DNA of 64,000 nt from CBDFHB01 sp965250115. GTDB taxonomy: Bacteria > Acidobacteriota > Vicinamibacteria > Marinacidobacterales > SMYC01. The notes under the pieces were generated by a model that worked only from the letters and a program-made list of their open reading frames with translations, made no database searches and was not told where the DNA came from. The stretch is from positions 1,612,001 to 1,676,000 of the forward strand of contig CBDFNJ010000001.1 of assembly GCA_965250115.1 (NCBI GenBank). Direction: 5' to 3'. Position 1 is the stretch's first letter, and every line of letters starts with the position of its first letter. Below, piece by piece: positions 51,509 to 60,468 of the stretch. The translations under genes were made by a program, and so were the position numbers.

Positions 51509-52831
51509 TCAGTCCACAGCCTCCGAATAATCCAGCAGTTTAGATTTGTATTCTTCGCGCGGCAAGCTGCCGTAGGGAACCAAGGTCACATCACTGGTCA
51601 CTAACAATTTGGCGCGAATGCTCGCTTGGATACGCTCGGCGAGATCCGACGGCGCCTCTGGTACGCCTTTCCCCAGCTCTATCTTGATTGGCAAAGGAGG
51701 ATCTTGGGAAACGCCCCGTTTCTTCGGAGTAATGCGAAAAGTCCCGTCAATTTCGGGCTGAAAGTCGTTCAGCAAACTGCGCACCGCGGTCGGGAACAGG
51801 TTCACGCCGCGAACGATCAGCATGTCATCGGTGCGGCCGCTGCAACGGATTCGTGGGGTATTGCGCCCACAGGCACAGACTTCGGTTTTGACTACCACAT
51901 GGTCGCGACTGCGAATGCGTACCACTGGCTGGGCTTCCCGCACCAAAGCAGTGTAGATCAACTCACCTTCAGCGCCGTCTTCCCAAGGTATGGGTTGCTC
52001 GGTCTGCGGATCGATCAGTTCGACAAAACTATTGTCGCGCGCGGAATAATGCATACCCCCCTCGTGCTCGCACTCACCCCAGATCGACGTTGAAATGTCG
52101 CCCGTCCCCATCGCTTCTCGCATCATGCAACCAAACGCGGACTCGACCCGACCACGAATAGTGGCTTCCCCTCCTCCGGGTTCGCCAGCGGTCGCCATGT
52201 TCTTGATGCCTAAAGAAAGAGGATCGATATCGCGCTCGATACACCAATCGATTAGATACAACGCGTACGACGGCGTACAAGCCAAACCGGTCGCGCCCAA
52301 ATGCTGAAACGCTTTGACCAAACGCTCGGTGTTGCCGGTGCCGATCGGGATCACACTGGCACCGAGCAAGTCCCAGCCGGCGTAAGCGCCGCCTGCGACA
52401 AACGGGCCAATGTTGAAAGCAACCACCAAACCTTGCCCAGGTCGAAAACCGCAGGCTGTATACGATCGTGCGGTATTTACTGCCCATACGTCATAAAGGT
52501 CTTTGTGAGTCACCGCGATATAGCAGGGGGTACCGGTGGTGCCGCTGGTAGAAAACGTCCTCACTAGCTTCTTAGGATCGGCGGCTAAATGTGCCCCCAG
52601 CGGTGGGCATTCGGCCTGAGTCGCCCTAATGTCTTCTTTTACGGTGAAGGGTAGCTTACCGATCTCGCCTAAATCACCAACACTCTTGGCGGTTTTGAAA
52701 CCGGCCTCTGCAAACTTCTTTTGATAGAACGGTGAACGTTCGAACAGGTACTCGATCTGCTTTTTGTATAAAGCTTCATCGCGCTGCCGTTGTTCAGCAG
52801 GGTCGCGTGTTTCAACCTGCGCGTCGAACAT
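51509..52831 (-). CDS. Phenylacetate-CoA ligase family (PaaK-like) adenylate-forming enzyme
   Basis: A 440-residue acyl-adenylate-forming enzyme. The P-loop is TFSTSGTTGTP (about 92-102). AGEPGGGE, the aryl-CoA ligase core EGELIYTALVREAQPVVRIRSRDH, a Cys-containing VCACGRNTPRI and the C-terminal hinge GRTDDMLIVRGVNLFP match PaaK. It should activate an aromatic or other carboxylic acid to its CoA thioester with ATP; the true substrate is not evident. It lies tail-to-tail with the citryl-CoA lyase gene, 16 bases apart, in the same lower-GC patch, so the pair was probably acquired together. Confidence 0.88.
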   Translation of the reverse strand: MFDAQVETRDPAEQRQRDEALYKKQIEYLFERSPFYQKKFAEAGFKTAKSVGDLGEIGKLPFTVKEDIRATQAECPPLGAHLAADPKKLVRTFSTSGTTGTPCYIAVTHKDLYDVWAVNTARSYTACGFRPGQGLVVAFNIGPFVAGGAYAGWDLLGASVIPIGTGNTERLVKAFQHLGATGLACTPSYALYLIDWCIERDIDPLSLGIKNMATAGEPGGGEATIRGRVESAFGCMMREAMGTGDISTSIWGECEHEGGMHYSARDNSFVELIDPQTEQPIPWEDGAEGELIYTALVREAQPVVRIRSRDHVVVKTEVCACGRNTPRIRCSGRTDDMLIVRGVNLFPTAVRSLLNDFQPEIDGTFRITPKKRGVSQDPPLPIKIELGKGVPEAPSDLAERIQASIRAKLLVTSDVTLVPYGSLPREEYKSKLLDYSEAVD

Positions 52832-53190
52832 AGATAAACTTCCTGGGCCGCTAGGACGGCATTCAAAAATCGGTGCTTCTGCGCGATCCGAACTCCGGCC
52901 ACGCAGGCTGGGCTTATCACGCGGTGGCTGACGTTCAGGGAGATCTTCGTGTGCCCGCCGTCATCCTTATCAATATTAATAGAGTACGGCGCGATAGTGA
53001 TCGGCAGTCCGATTGACTCCTGGTGAGGGTAGCAGATTTCGAGCAAACAGGGCAGGGCGGTTAATGAAGTAGTAGAGGGTTTCGAAGCGGGCGCAATCAA
53101 GACTTACTTTCATCCCGGACGGCAACGACTTGGAGAAATGGGACTACTTCTAGGACGCTATAGAATGCCTGGTGTGACGGAATTCTTCGG
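52832..53190. other. Noncoding region, 359 bases
   Basis: No convincing gene. A short minus-strand frame (about 52860-53040) includes LPITIAPYSINIDKDDGG and may be a remnant, but I do not recognise it. TATAGAAT at 53159-53166 could serve the downstream membrane-protein gene. Confidence 0.4.
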
Positions 53191-53739
53191 ATGCGACCGT
53201 GGTGGATCAGAACGCTCGAGCAGCTGACGCGCCCACAGGTACTCGCTACCGTTGCGCCGGCTCTGGTGACCTACGTGATGTCGGCCGTGGGTCTCCACTC
53301 CACCGAGTTCACCCTGGTCGAGCTCGACGTCGGGTCGCCCGGCATTCTCGAAGCTGCCTTTGGGGTGGCCCTGTTCACCTTGTGCTATGCACTGGTGCCG
53401 GTGGGAATGGGCTATGCCTGGTCAAGCGACCGCGAGCTCGGTTTCATGGCATGGCTGGGTCTGACCGGGCTACTCGGAATCCCGGTCCTGGTCCTGGCGG
53501 CGGAGACCGGCTGGCTGAGTCTCTTGGGCTTCCTCGTCCACCTGCTAATGGCGCCGAGGGGCACGCGTCTGTGGCTCGCCATCGAGTACGGCTTCTCAGC
53601 GTTCTGCCTGCTCACCTTCCGGGCCTTCTACCAGAATGTTGTGTTGTTTCCTTGGGGGCTCCCGGTCCTCGTGCTCCAGGCTGGGGTGTTGTTGCTGATG
53701 GCGAAGTACTCACGTGAGTGGTGGGTCGACGATCCGTGA
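53191..53739 (+). CDS. Hypothetical membrane protein, 182 residues
   Basis: A hydrophobic protein with four to five membrane helices (about 18-34, 51-75, 82-105, 107-122 and 140-174). It has no recognised family. It begins MRPWWIRTLEQLTRPQ and ends KYSREWWVDDP. No ribosome-binding site is obvious; a TATAGA-type -10 lies about 30 bases upstream. GC returns to the host level here. Confidence 0.6.
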   Translation: MRPWWIRTLEQLTRPQVLATVAPALVTYVMSAVGLHSTEFTLVELDVGSPGILEAAFGVALFTLCYALVPVGMGYAWSSDRELGFMAWLGLTGLLGIPVLVLAAETGWLSLLGFLVHLLMAPRGTRLWLAIEYGFSAFCLLTFRAFYQNVVLFPWGLPVLVLQAGVLLLMAKYSREWWVDDP

Positions 53740-54244
53740 CCGTTCCCATCTCGCGGTCCAAGTAGTCTGGATCGTCCGTTGGCGGAACCCCGGACCTCAG
53801 CAGGTTGGGAAGAGGTCGCCAACACTTGCGAAAGCACCCCAGCGAAGGACCCGAGACCGTTGGCCGAGTTTCTGCACCTACGTGGCACGAAGCCGCGTGC
53901 CCACTGATTCTCGATCACGAATTGAGGTTGAGGTGAATTGGATCGACGAATTGAAACGCCTCGTCCCCACGGACAATTAACTAACCGCCTAAAATGTAAG
54001 ATTTCCTGACAAACGAACCTTTCTTGAAAACCACTGGGCGGTAAAGACGTTCCCGGGAAACGTTGCTGCGCTCATGTCGGGTTTATTGACAACAGGACGA
54101 GAGCACGAACGTCCGAGAGGAAGAGCGCGAGTGACGTCAACGGGAGTCAAGTGTTTGCCACAAAAGGGAATGCCATCGCGCGCCGAGCTCGGCGGTTCCG
54201 TTGGCACGGAGCCTGCACCCCTGGTACCAACGGGGGTGCTTGCT
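53740..54244. other. Noncoding region, 505 bases
   Basis: I find no gene or clear RNA. The frame open from 54074 into the PEP-CTERM gene has no family-like N-terminus, so the gene start is placed at 54245. Confidence 0.4.
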
Positions 54245-55072
54245 ATGACCGTTGTGCGCGCTTTCCTGTTTCTCGCTGTGGTCACTCTTGTCGCGGGTCT
54301 TCCGTCGGCGTTGGCGGGCGTGATGATTGTCGACGATTTCCAAGGGCAGACTCTGGGGGCGTTCCCGTCGGGGTGGCTCGACGTCGGGACGGTCAATCCT
54401 GGCTCTACCGCGCCCAACCCGTCCGCCGTCGTCGTCTCGACGACCGACGCCTTTGGAAGCTCGACGCAAGCCTTGTCGATCCTCGATGCCTTCGCGGCGA
54501 GTCAGGGGATCTACCAAACGATTCCGAACAGCCCATTCGTAGAAATCTCTGTTGACGTTCGAGTCGATCGTTTCAGCACTCCATCCGCCGTGAACGTTTC
54601 GGACTGGCCCATCGACATTACCCTGAGTCAGCTGCGGGGCACGATGGATCTCTCTGGAGTTCCTTCCATGGGTGTCTACGCTGCAAGCGCGAGTGGAACT
54701 TGGAACAGCTACATCGCTACCGACAATCTGTCTTACATCCCGGACTTCGGCGTCCCCGTGGGCCTTGGAACCTGGTACCGTGTCGAGCTTGGTCTCAACA
54801 CGATGGACGGGATCATGTCCACCTTGGTCACGGATATCGCGCTGAGCACGGTCGTCCTGGATCGTGTCAACATGGTCCCTGGATGGAAAGCGGCCGATGG
54901 GGTCTTCGACGCGGTGGGCTTCTTCGATGGTGAATTGTCTTCGAACGAAGTGTCGAATCTCGTTGTGATCGATAACATACGCGTGCCGACCGCGCCGGAA
55001 CCGTCCGTCCTTTGGCTGTTTGCTGTAGGCGCACTGCTCGTCCGACGGACGTCGAGACGTTCAAAAGGTTAG
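54245..55072 (+). CDS. PEP-CTERM sorting-signal protein
   Basis: A 275-residue exported protein. It has a signal peptide at 1-24 (ending SALA), a beta-rich lectin- or laminin-G-like body with an N-terminal VDDFQGQTLGAFPSGW typical of such secreted domains, and a C-terminal PEP-CTERM tail. The tail consists of APEPS, a hydrophobic helix VLWLFAVGALLV and the basic end RRTSRRSKG. Exosortase would cut and attach or release it at the surface; no exosortase gene is in the window. GGGGGTG precedes the ATG. The ligand is unknown. A longer frame to 54074 exists but lacks a signal peptide at its start. Confidence 0.82.
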   Translation: MTVVRAFLFLAVVTLVAGLPSALAGVMIVDDFQGQTLGAFPSGWLDVGTVNPGSTAPNPSAVVVSTTDAFGSSTQALSILDAFAASQGIYQTIPNSPFVEISVDVRVDRFSTPSAVNVSDWPIDITLSQLRGTMDLSGVPSMGVYAASASGTWNSYIATDNLSYIPDFGVPVGLGTWYRVELGLNTMDGIMSTLVTDIALSTVVLDRVNMVPGWKAADGVFDAVGFFDGELSSNEVSNLVVIDNIRVPTAPEPSVLWLFAVGALLVRRTSRRSKG

Positions 55073-55139
55073 CGAGCGCAAACCTGGTTGGCGGGCAGTT
55101 CGCAGCGATCTCCCGCCCGAATGCCGAGCCCGCTGGCAA

Positions 55140-55640
55140 TGGCCCCGCGCGAGACGCTGCGCCGGGTGACGTGACGTAGTGGCTCCACGAGAGGACCAAG
55201 GGAGATCGTGAGGCCCTGGAGCAGTTGATCCCGCTCGTCTACGCGGAGCTTGGACGACTGGCGCGGGGCTATTTGAGCCGAAGGGCCCCGCACCACTCGC
55301 TCCAACCGACAGCTTTGATCAACGAAGCTTTCGTTCGGCGCATCGACCACGCGCGGAAGCATGGCGCTGCAAAACGAGGCGGGAGCGCCGTCACGATGAG
55401 CTTCGACGAGACGATCGGAGTCGCAGGCGGCAGAGAGATCTGGACCTGGTTTCTCTCGATGATGCGCTGACCGGCTTTGCTGCCATCGACCCGGAGCTGA
55501 GCGAGCTCGTCGAGCTGCGCTTTTTCGGCGGATTGACGATCGAAGAGACGGCTGTCGTGCTAGGTGTCTCGACGGGCACGGTGAAACGGAGTTGGAAAAC
55601 GGCAAGAAGTTGGCTACAGCGCGAGATGACCCGAGGTTGA
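55140..55640 (+). pseudogene. ECF sigma factor (TIGR02999-type) pseudogene
   Basis: Pieces of one ECF sigma factor occur in order but are broken. PGDVT is followed by an in-frame TAG, then WLHERTKGDREALEQLIPLVYAELGRLARGYL and LQPTALINEAFVR. About 30 residues (helix 2.2-2.4 region) are missing before RIDHARKHGAAKRGG. A frameshift near 55440 precedes DLVSLDDALTGFAAIDPELSELVELRFFGG and TIEETAVVLGVSTGTVKRSW, the region-4 helix-turn-helix, ending at 55640. Intact relatives often sit beside serine/threonine kinases; none is present. A nonsense codon, a deletion and a frameshift together show a dead gene. Confidence 0.85.
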
Positions 55641-55870
55641 GCCTGTAGGCAGAGCGGCGACGACGCTGGCGGTGGTGTTGCTTGTCTACCCAGCGATCTA
55701 CTACATTTGGAGAGGCTGGAGGCCCACCGAGGGATGGACTTCGCCGAGGACGAAAAGCGCCGCCGTTGTGGTGAAGCCCCTTCGCGCGAGCGTTGCACTG
55801 CACAAAGCGTTCGGATGCCGTTCCGACGCCAACCCGACGAATACCTTTCCGGGCACGAGGATACTGGCGA
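55641..55870. other. Noncoding gap, 230 bases
   Basis: No gene recognised. Debris of a partner of the dead sigma factor is possible but not detectable. GAGGATACTGGCGA at the end gives the FTCD ribosome-binding site. Confidence 0.4.
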
Positions 55871-57565
55871 ATGCGACAACAACTTATTGAATGCGTTCCT
55901 AACTTCAGCGAAGGGAACGACAAGTCCCTCATTGAACAAATCACATCGGAGATCGAGGGTGTCGAAGGCGTAAAGCTTCTCGATGTCGATCCGGGAAAAG
56001 CGACGAACAGAACGGTCGTCACCTTCGTGGGGACTCCCAAGGAGGTGATTGCAGCCGCGGTCCGAGCAGCAAGGAGGGCCGCCGAGCTCATCGACATGAG
56101 CCAGCATCACGGCGAGCATCCGCGCTTTGGCGCCACTGATGTCTGTCCCTTGATCCCGGTTGCCAACATCAGCATGGAAGAGACAGTGCAGCACGCCCAC
56201 GAGCTCGCGAGACAGCTGGGAGAGGACGTGGGGCTCACGATCTATTGCTACGAGTACGCGGCGAGAACCGAGCAGCGGAGAAATCTGGCCCTCGTGCGTG
56301 AAGGCGAGTACGAAGGGCTCGAGGACAAGCTCGCGAGCCCGGATTGGAAACCGGATTTCGGTCCCGCTACGTTCAACCGGAGGTCGGGGGCCACGGCCGT
56401 CGGAGCGCGGGACTTTCTCGTTGCCTATAACGTCAACTTGAACTCCACGTCGACTCGGCGCGCCAACGCTATAGCCTTCGACGTGCGCGAGAAGGGGCGC
56501 AAGAAACGCGACGGGAATCCGTTTACGGGGCCCGTCGTCAAGGACGAGAATGGCGAGGATGTGTGGACGCCGGGATCCCTGAAAAGTGTCAAGGCCATCG
56601 GTTGGTACATTAAAGAGTACGGAATCGCCCAGATCTCGATGAACCTCACGAATCTGGGTGTAACACCGGTTCACGTGGCCTTCGACGAAGTCTGCGAGAA
56701 GGCGCGGGAGAGAGGAATTCGGGTGACCGGCAGCGAGCTCGTCGGCCTCATCCCACTAAAGGCCATACTCGATGCGGGCCGCTTCTTTCTCAGGAAACAG
56801 CACCGGTCGACCGGTGTCTCGGACGAGGAGCTCATCAAGATCGCAGTCCAGTCGCTCGGTTTGAGCGAGCTCTATCCCTTCAAGCCGGTCGAGAAGATCA
56901 TCGAATACGCCATGGCGGATCGTTCGCAAGACCGCCTGATTGATATGACGGTCGCGGACTTCACCCACGAAACGGCGAGCGAATCTGCCGCGCCCGGAGG
57001 TGGCTCCATCTCCGCCGCGGTCGGGGCGCTCGGCGCCGCGCTCGCAGCCATGGTGGCAAACCTGTCGGCTCACAAGCGGGGTTGGGACGATCGATGGGAA
57101 GAGTTCTCGAGCTGGGCAGAGAAGGGGAAAAGCTATCACGACGAGATGCTAGCCCTCGTAGACGAAGACACCGAAGCCTTCAACAAGGTCATGGACGTCT
57201 TCGCCATGGCGAGAGATACCGAGGCGCAGAAAGCGGAAAGAAAACGCGCCATGCAGGAGGCGACGAAATATGCCATGGAGGTTCCGTTCAGGGTGATGCA
57301 GAGCGCCTACGATTCCATGGAAGTGATCCAGGCGATGGCGGAGCACGGCAACCCGAGCTCCGTCTCTGACGCCGGCGTCGGGGCGCTTTGCGCCCGCACC
57401 GCCGTCTCTGGAGCGTTTCTCAACATCAAGACCAACGCGGCCGGACTCGACGACAAGAAGTTCGTGGACGACATGCTCGCCAAAGCCGAAGCGATCGAGA
57501 AGAATGCCATTTCTCTCGAACAGAAGATTCTCGGCATCGTCAACCGCAAAATCTCGCGTTCTTAG
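55871..57565 (+). CDS. ftcd: Glutamate formimidoyltransferase / formiminotetrahydrofolate cyclodeaminase (bifunctional)
   Basis: A 564-residue fusion. Residues about 1-310 are the formiminotransferase (ECVPNFSEGND at the start, DMSQHHGEHPRFGATDVCPLIPV, GAKFLV-like GARDFLVAYNVNLN). Residues about 360-560 are the cyclodeaminase (FTHETASESAAPGGGSISAAVGALGAAL). It moves the formimino group from formiminoglutamate to tetrahydrofolate and deaminates it to methenyl-THF, the last steps of histidine breakdown. The fused layout resembles the animal enzyme and is common in some bacterial phyla. The ATG at 55871 starts exactly at the family N-terminus. No other hut genes are in the window. Confidence 0.94.
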   Translation: MRQQLIECVPNFSEGNDKSLIEQITSEIEGVEGVKLLDVDPGKATNRTVVTFVGTPKEVIAAAVRAARRAAELIDMSQHHGEHPRFGATDVCPLIPVANISMEETVQHAHELARQLGEDVGLTIYCYEYAARTEQRRNLALVREGEYEGLEDKLASPDWKPDFGPATFNRRSGATAVGARDFLVAYNVNLNSTSTRRANAIAFDVREKGRKKRDGNPFTGPVVKDENGEDVWTPGSLKSVKAIGWYIKEYGIAQISMNLTNLGVTPVHVAFDEVCEKARERGIRVTGSELVGLIPLKAILDAGRFFLRKQHRSTGVSDEELIKIAVQSLGLSELYPFKPVEKIIEYAMADRSQDRLIDMTVADFTHETASESAAPGGGSISAAVGALGAALAAMVANLSAHKRGWDDRWEEFSSWAEKGKSYHDEMLALVDEDTEAFNKVMDVFAMARDTEAQKAERKRAMQEATKYAMEVPFRVMQSAYDSMEVIQAMAEHGNPSSVSDAGVGALCARTAVSGAFLNIKTNAAGLDDKKFVDDMLAKAEAIEKNAISLEQKILGIVNRKISRS

Positions 57566-57607
57566 ATACAGATTGGCGCCGGACGCGTATGACGGTGGCC
57601 GAGCGCT

Positions 57608-58024
57608 CTAGCCGAGCGCGAAGCTCATCACGCCGGACGCGACGAGCGTGTCCCCGACGAACGCGGAGACCGCGAGGCGCCCGAAGTGAGCGCGCATCTT
57701 CTTGACGGAGGCCTCCACGCGAACCGTTTCGCCGGCCTCCACGTGGCGATGGAACTCCGCCCCATCGATGGCACGGAAGAAGATCGTTCTGCCCTGGTTC
57801 TCGTCGGAATAGAGCGGGAGGATCGCTCCCACCTGGGCCATGACCTCAGCGAGCAGCGTTGGTGGAAGCTTCCTCTCTCTATTGAGGAATTTCTCCGAAT
57901 CGCTTACGTGGAGGTGTCCGACGATCCGCTCGCCCGGAACGAGCTCCGAAACCTCGTCGACGAAAAGGAAGGGATCGCGATGCGGAAGAATCGCCTCGAT
58001 TTGAGTCCGGTCGAGTTGCGTCAT
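57608..58024 (-). CDS. FabZ/FabA-like hotdog dehydratase
   Basis: A 138-residue hotdog-fold protein. ILPHRDPFLFVDEV carries the catalytic His15, and LLAEVMAQVGAILPL the acidic Glu60, in the position of the FabZ active-site Glu. It should dehydrate 3-hydroxyacyl thioesters on ACP, or be a specialised paralogue, since no other fatty-acid genes are nearby. TGATATAGT lies about 36 bases upstream as promoter. It is convergent with FTCD, ending 42 bases away. Confidence 0.86.
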   Translation of the reverse strand: MTQLDRTQIEAILPHRDPFLFVDEVSELVPGERIVGHLHVSDSEKFLNRERKLPPTLLAEVMAQVGAILPLYSDENQGRTIFFRAIDGAEFHRHVEAGETVRVEASVKKMRAHFGRLAVSAFVGDTLVASGVMSFALG

Positions 58025-58059
58025 TGCCGCGAGGCCTCGCTTTGTCCGTGAACGCGGAC

Positions 58060-58068
58060 ACTATATCA
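58060..58068 (-). promoter_or_regulatory. Extended -10 promoter of fabZ-like gene
   Basis: TGA-TATAGT on the minus strand, with a start point near 58053 and a leader of about 29 bases. Confidence 0.5.
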
Positions 58069-58194
58069 CGGCGACGCCACAGTCACCCGAAGTGGCTGCG
58101 ATAGAAACAGTTACGAACACACAAAACCGCTAAAGCGGACCCTCCGCCAGGCCGATAAGAAGGCGTCGGAGCCTGGTTTCATTAGAGCCGAAGC

Positions 58195-60285
58195 GTGAGA
58201 ACCCACCGAGTCCATATTGCCATCGTTTGCGCGAGCGTCACCACCCTGGTGCTTGCTTCCGCCGTACCGCGCCCGTTTTCCTTCCTCGCGGGGTTCGTCA
58301 TCGTAGCGTTTGCGAGCGCCGGTGCCTACGCGCTGAATCGAGCTCTAGGCGGAGCGAGCGGGGCCACGGAGCCGCGAGCGCCGGGCTCGGAGTTTCTGGG
58401 TAGTGTCAGCCACGAGATACGCACGCCTCTCAAAGGCATCCTGGGTCTCACCCAACTCCTGTTGAGAATGAAGCCGACGAGCGAACAGTCCGAATATCTG
58501 GAGATGATCAAGGCCTCCGGCGAGTCTCTCTTGCGACAGATCAACGACATTCTGGACTATTCCAGAATTCGAGCCGGGCGACTGCACATGGTCATGGAGG
58601 AATTTCACATTGAGAAATTGATCCGCCAGACCGTCACGACGCATGCGCCGCAGGCGCACCTCAAGGGTCTCGAGCTCATTTACGAGGTGATGCCCGAAGT
58701 TCCGAGACGACTGGTCGGAGATCCCGCGCGCCTGCGACAAGTCCTTGGCAACCTTCTCGTGAACGCGATCAAGTTTACGGACCGGGGAGATGTGAGCGTT
58801 CAGATCGGCGTCGAGTCTCTGTCGGCCGTAGCGGTCCGCCTCCGTTTTTCGGTGGCAGACACCGGAATCGGTATCCCCGAAGAGAGTCGAGGAAGTATCT
58901 TTGAAGCTTTTAACCAGGTTGCGCGTCGCGATCGGCTCGAGCAGGGGGTGGGACTCGGGCTTACCATCTCCAAAGAAGTGGTGGAAGCGATGGGGGGAGC
59001 TCTGATTGTAGCAAGCCACGAGGGCGCGGGCTCCACTTTCACTTTCACCGTCGATCTCGCGATCGCTTCCGCAGGGATGGAAGCCGATCTCCGTCCCGCA
59101 CCTCTGGAAGAGCTGAAGATGCTGATCGTCGACGACAACGAGGCCCACCGCCGCGTTCTTCGCCGTCAGATGGAACTGTGGGATGTCCGGGTCGAGGACG
59201 CTTCTGACGGTGCCTCGGCACTTGCGGCCGTCGAGGGCGCGGAAGCGGCGGGTGAGCCCTTTTCGCTTCTCCTGCTCGACTCGAAGATGCCCGACGTAGA
59301 CCCGTGGTCTTTGAGCGACGCGCTTCAAAAGCGATCCAGGATCCCGGGCGTTCTCATGACGTCCTCGCACGAGCACCTGGAGCTTTCGACCTTGCGCGAG
59401 CATGGATTCGTCGGTCAGCTCACGAAACCCATTGCGCCCTCCCACCTGGCTCGGGCCATTACGATCATCCGTAGTGGCGCGGCGGTCGAAAGGCCGGAGG
59501 ACGTGAAAACCGACGGCATGGACCGGCTCCTGCTGAGCGGGCTTTCGGTTCTGCTCGCGGAAGACAATCCAGTCAACCGAAAAGTTGCGGCCGAGACTCT
59601 GGAGAATGGTGGAAGCACGGTCGTTTCGGTCAACGATGGTCGATCCGCCCTGGAGAAGCTCGCGACGGATAGCTTTGACATCGCCCTTCTCGACATCCAG
59701 ATGCCGGAGCTCGACGGCCTCGAGGTCGCGCACTCCGTTCGCCGGCGAGAGTCGAGAACGGGAGGGCACCTCCCGCTCGTTGCTGTGACCGCTCACACCC
59801 GTGAGGAAGATCGCGAGCGCTGTCTCGGAGCGGGTATGGACGCGTTTCTCGCAAAACCCTTTGGCGAGGAAGAGCTCGTCTCGGTCGTGGGATATGCGCT
59901 GAGACAATCTCGGGCAAAGCGTCGCGCCGGATCGGAGGGAACACTGGTGGATCGCGAAGCTGCCTTGGCCCGTGCGAACGGCGATGCAGTACTATTGGCG
60001 GAGCTCGTCGACCTCTTCCTCGAAGATGCGCCGGAAGTACGAAAGGCGCTGGCCTTGAGCGTTGCGGAGGGTCGTTTCGAGAGCGTGGAGCGGCTAGCGC
60101 ATCGCGTCAAGGGCTCGCTGCTCACTCTCTCGGCCCGTGACGCGGCGCGAATCGCCCTCGAGCTCGAGGACGCGGCCCGATCGGAATCGGCGCAACGTTG
60201 CCATGAGCTCCTCGAACGCCTGCTCGAAGATCTCGATCGCCTGGAGGCGGAGCTCGCCGACATGGCGCTTCGCTCCGAAGCCTGA
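58195..60285 (+). CDS. Hybrid sensor histidine kinase with two receivers and HPt domain
   Basis: A 696-residue phosphorelay protein in one chain. Two membrane helices (about 8-26 and 28-48) have no large periplasmic sensor between them. HisKA has His73 in SVSHEIRTPLKG, and the ATPase has NAIKFTDRGD, DTGIGIP and GVGLGLTISK. Receiver 1 has LIVDDNE, LLLLDSKMPD, MTSS and TKP; receiver 2 has LAEDNPVNRK, LLDIQMPELDG, VTAH and AKPF. The C-terminal HPt His is in LAHRVKGSL. It starts with GTG and has no clear ribosome-binding site. The output regulator must be encoded elsewhere. With no periplasmic domain, it may sense membrane state or an intracellular signal. Confidence 0.93.
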   Translation: MRTHRVHIAIVCASVTTLVLASAVPRPFSFLAGFVIVAFASAGAYALNRALGGASGATEPRAPGSEFLGSVSHEIRTPLKGILGLTQLLLRMKPTSEQSEYLEMIKASGESLLRQINDILDYSRIRAGRLHMVMEEFHIEKLIRQTVTTHAPQAHLKGLELIYEVMPEVPRRLVGDPARLRQVLGNLLVNAIKFTDRGDVSVQIGVESLSAVAVRLRFSVADTGIGIPEESRGSIFEAFNQVARRDRLEQGVGLGLTISKEVVEAMGGALIVASHEGAGSTFTFTVDLAIASAGMEADLRPAPLEELKMLIVDDNEAHRRVLRRQMELWDVRVEDASDGASALAAVEGAEAAGEPFSLLLLDSKMPDVDPWSLSDALQKRSRIPGVLMTSSHEHLELSTLREHGFVGQLTKPIAPSHLARAITIIRSGAAVERPEDVKTDGMDRLLLSGLSVLLAEDNPVNRKVAAETLENGGSTVVSVNDGRSALEKLATDSFDIALLDIQMPELDGLEVAHSVRRRESRTGGHLPLVAVTAHTREEDRERCLGAGMDAFLAKPFGEEELVSVVGYALRQSRAKRRAGSEGTLVDREAALARANGDAVLLAELVDLFLEDAPEVRKALALSVAEGRFESVERLAHRVKGSLLTLSARDAARIALELEDAARSESAQRCHELLERLLEDLDRLEAELADMALRSEA

Positions 60286-60468
60286 GCTGTCACCTCGACT
60301 CGCGCCTGACCCAAAGGGTTCGAGGTTTCCCTTCGCTCCGCTGTTGCAGCCTGGTGGATAATACACGAGCATTTCAGGGCCTCTGGAAAAGAGTGAACCG
60401 TCTCGAGCCCTACATCGAGGCATCCAGACATCTATTCGAGGGGCGATTCAAATGGAAGGACCAAGATC
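60286..60468. other. Intergenic region, 183 bases
   Basis: No gene seen. GATAATAC near 60356-60363 is a possible -10 element for the aminotransferase-MATE operon; GGAAGGA at 60454-60460 is the ribosome-binding site. Confidence 0.4.
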
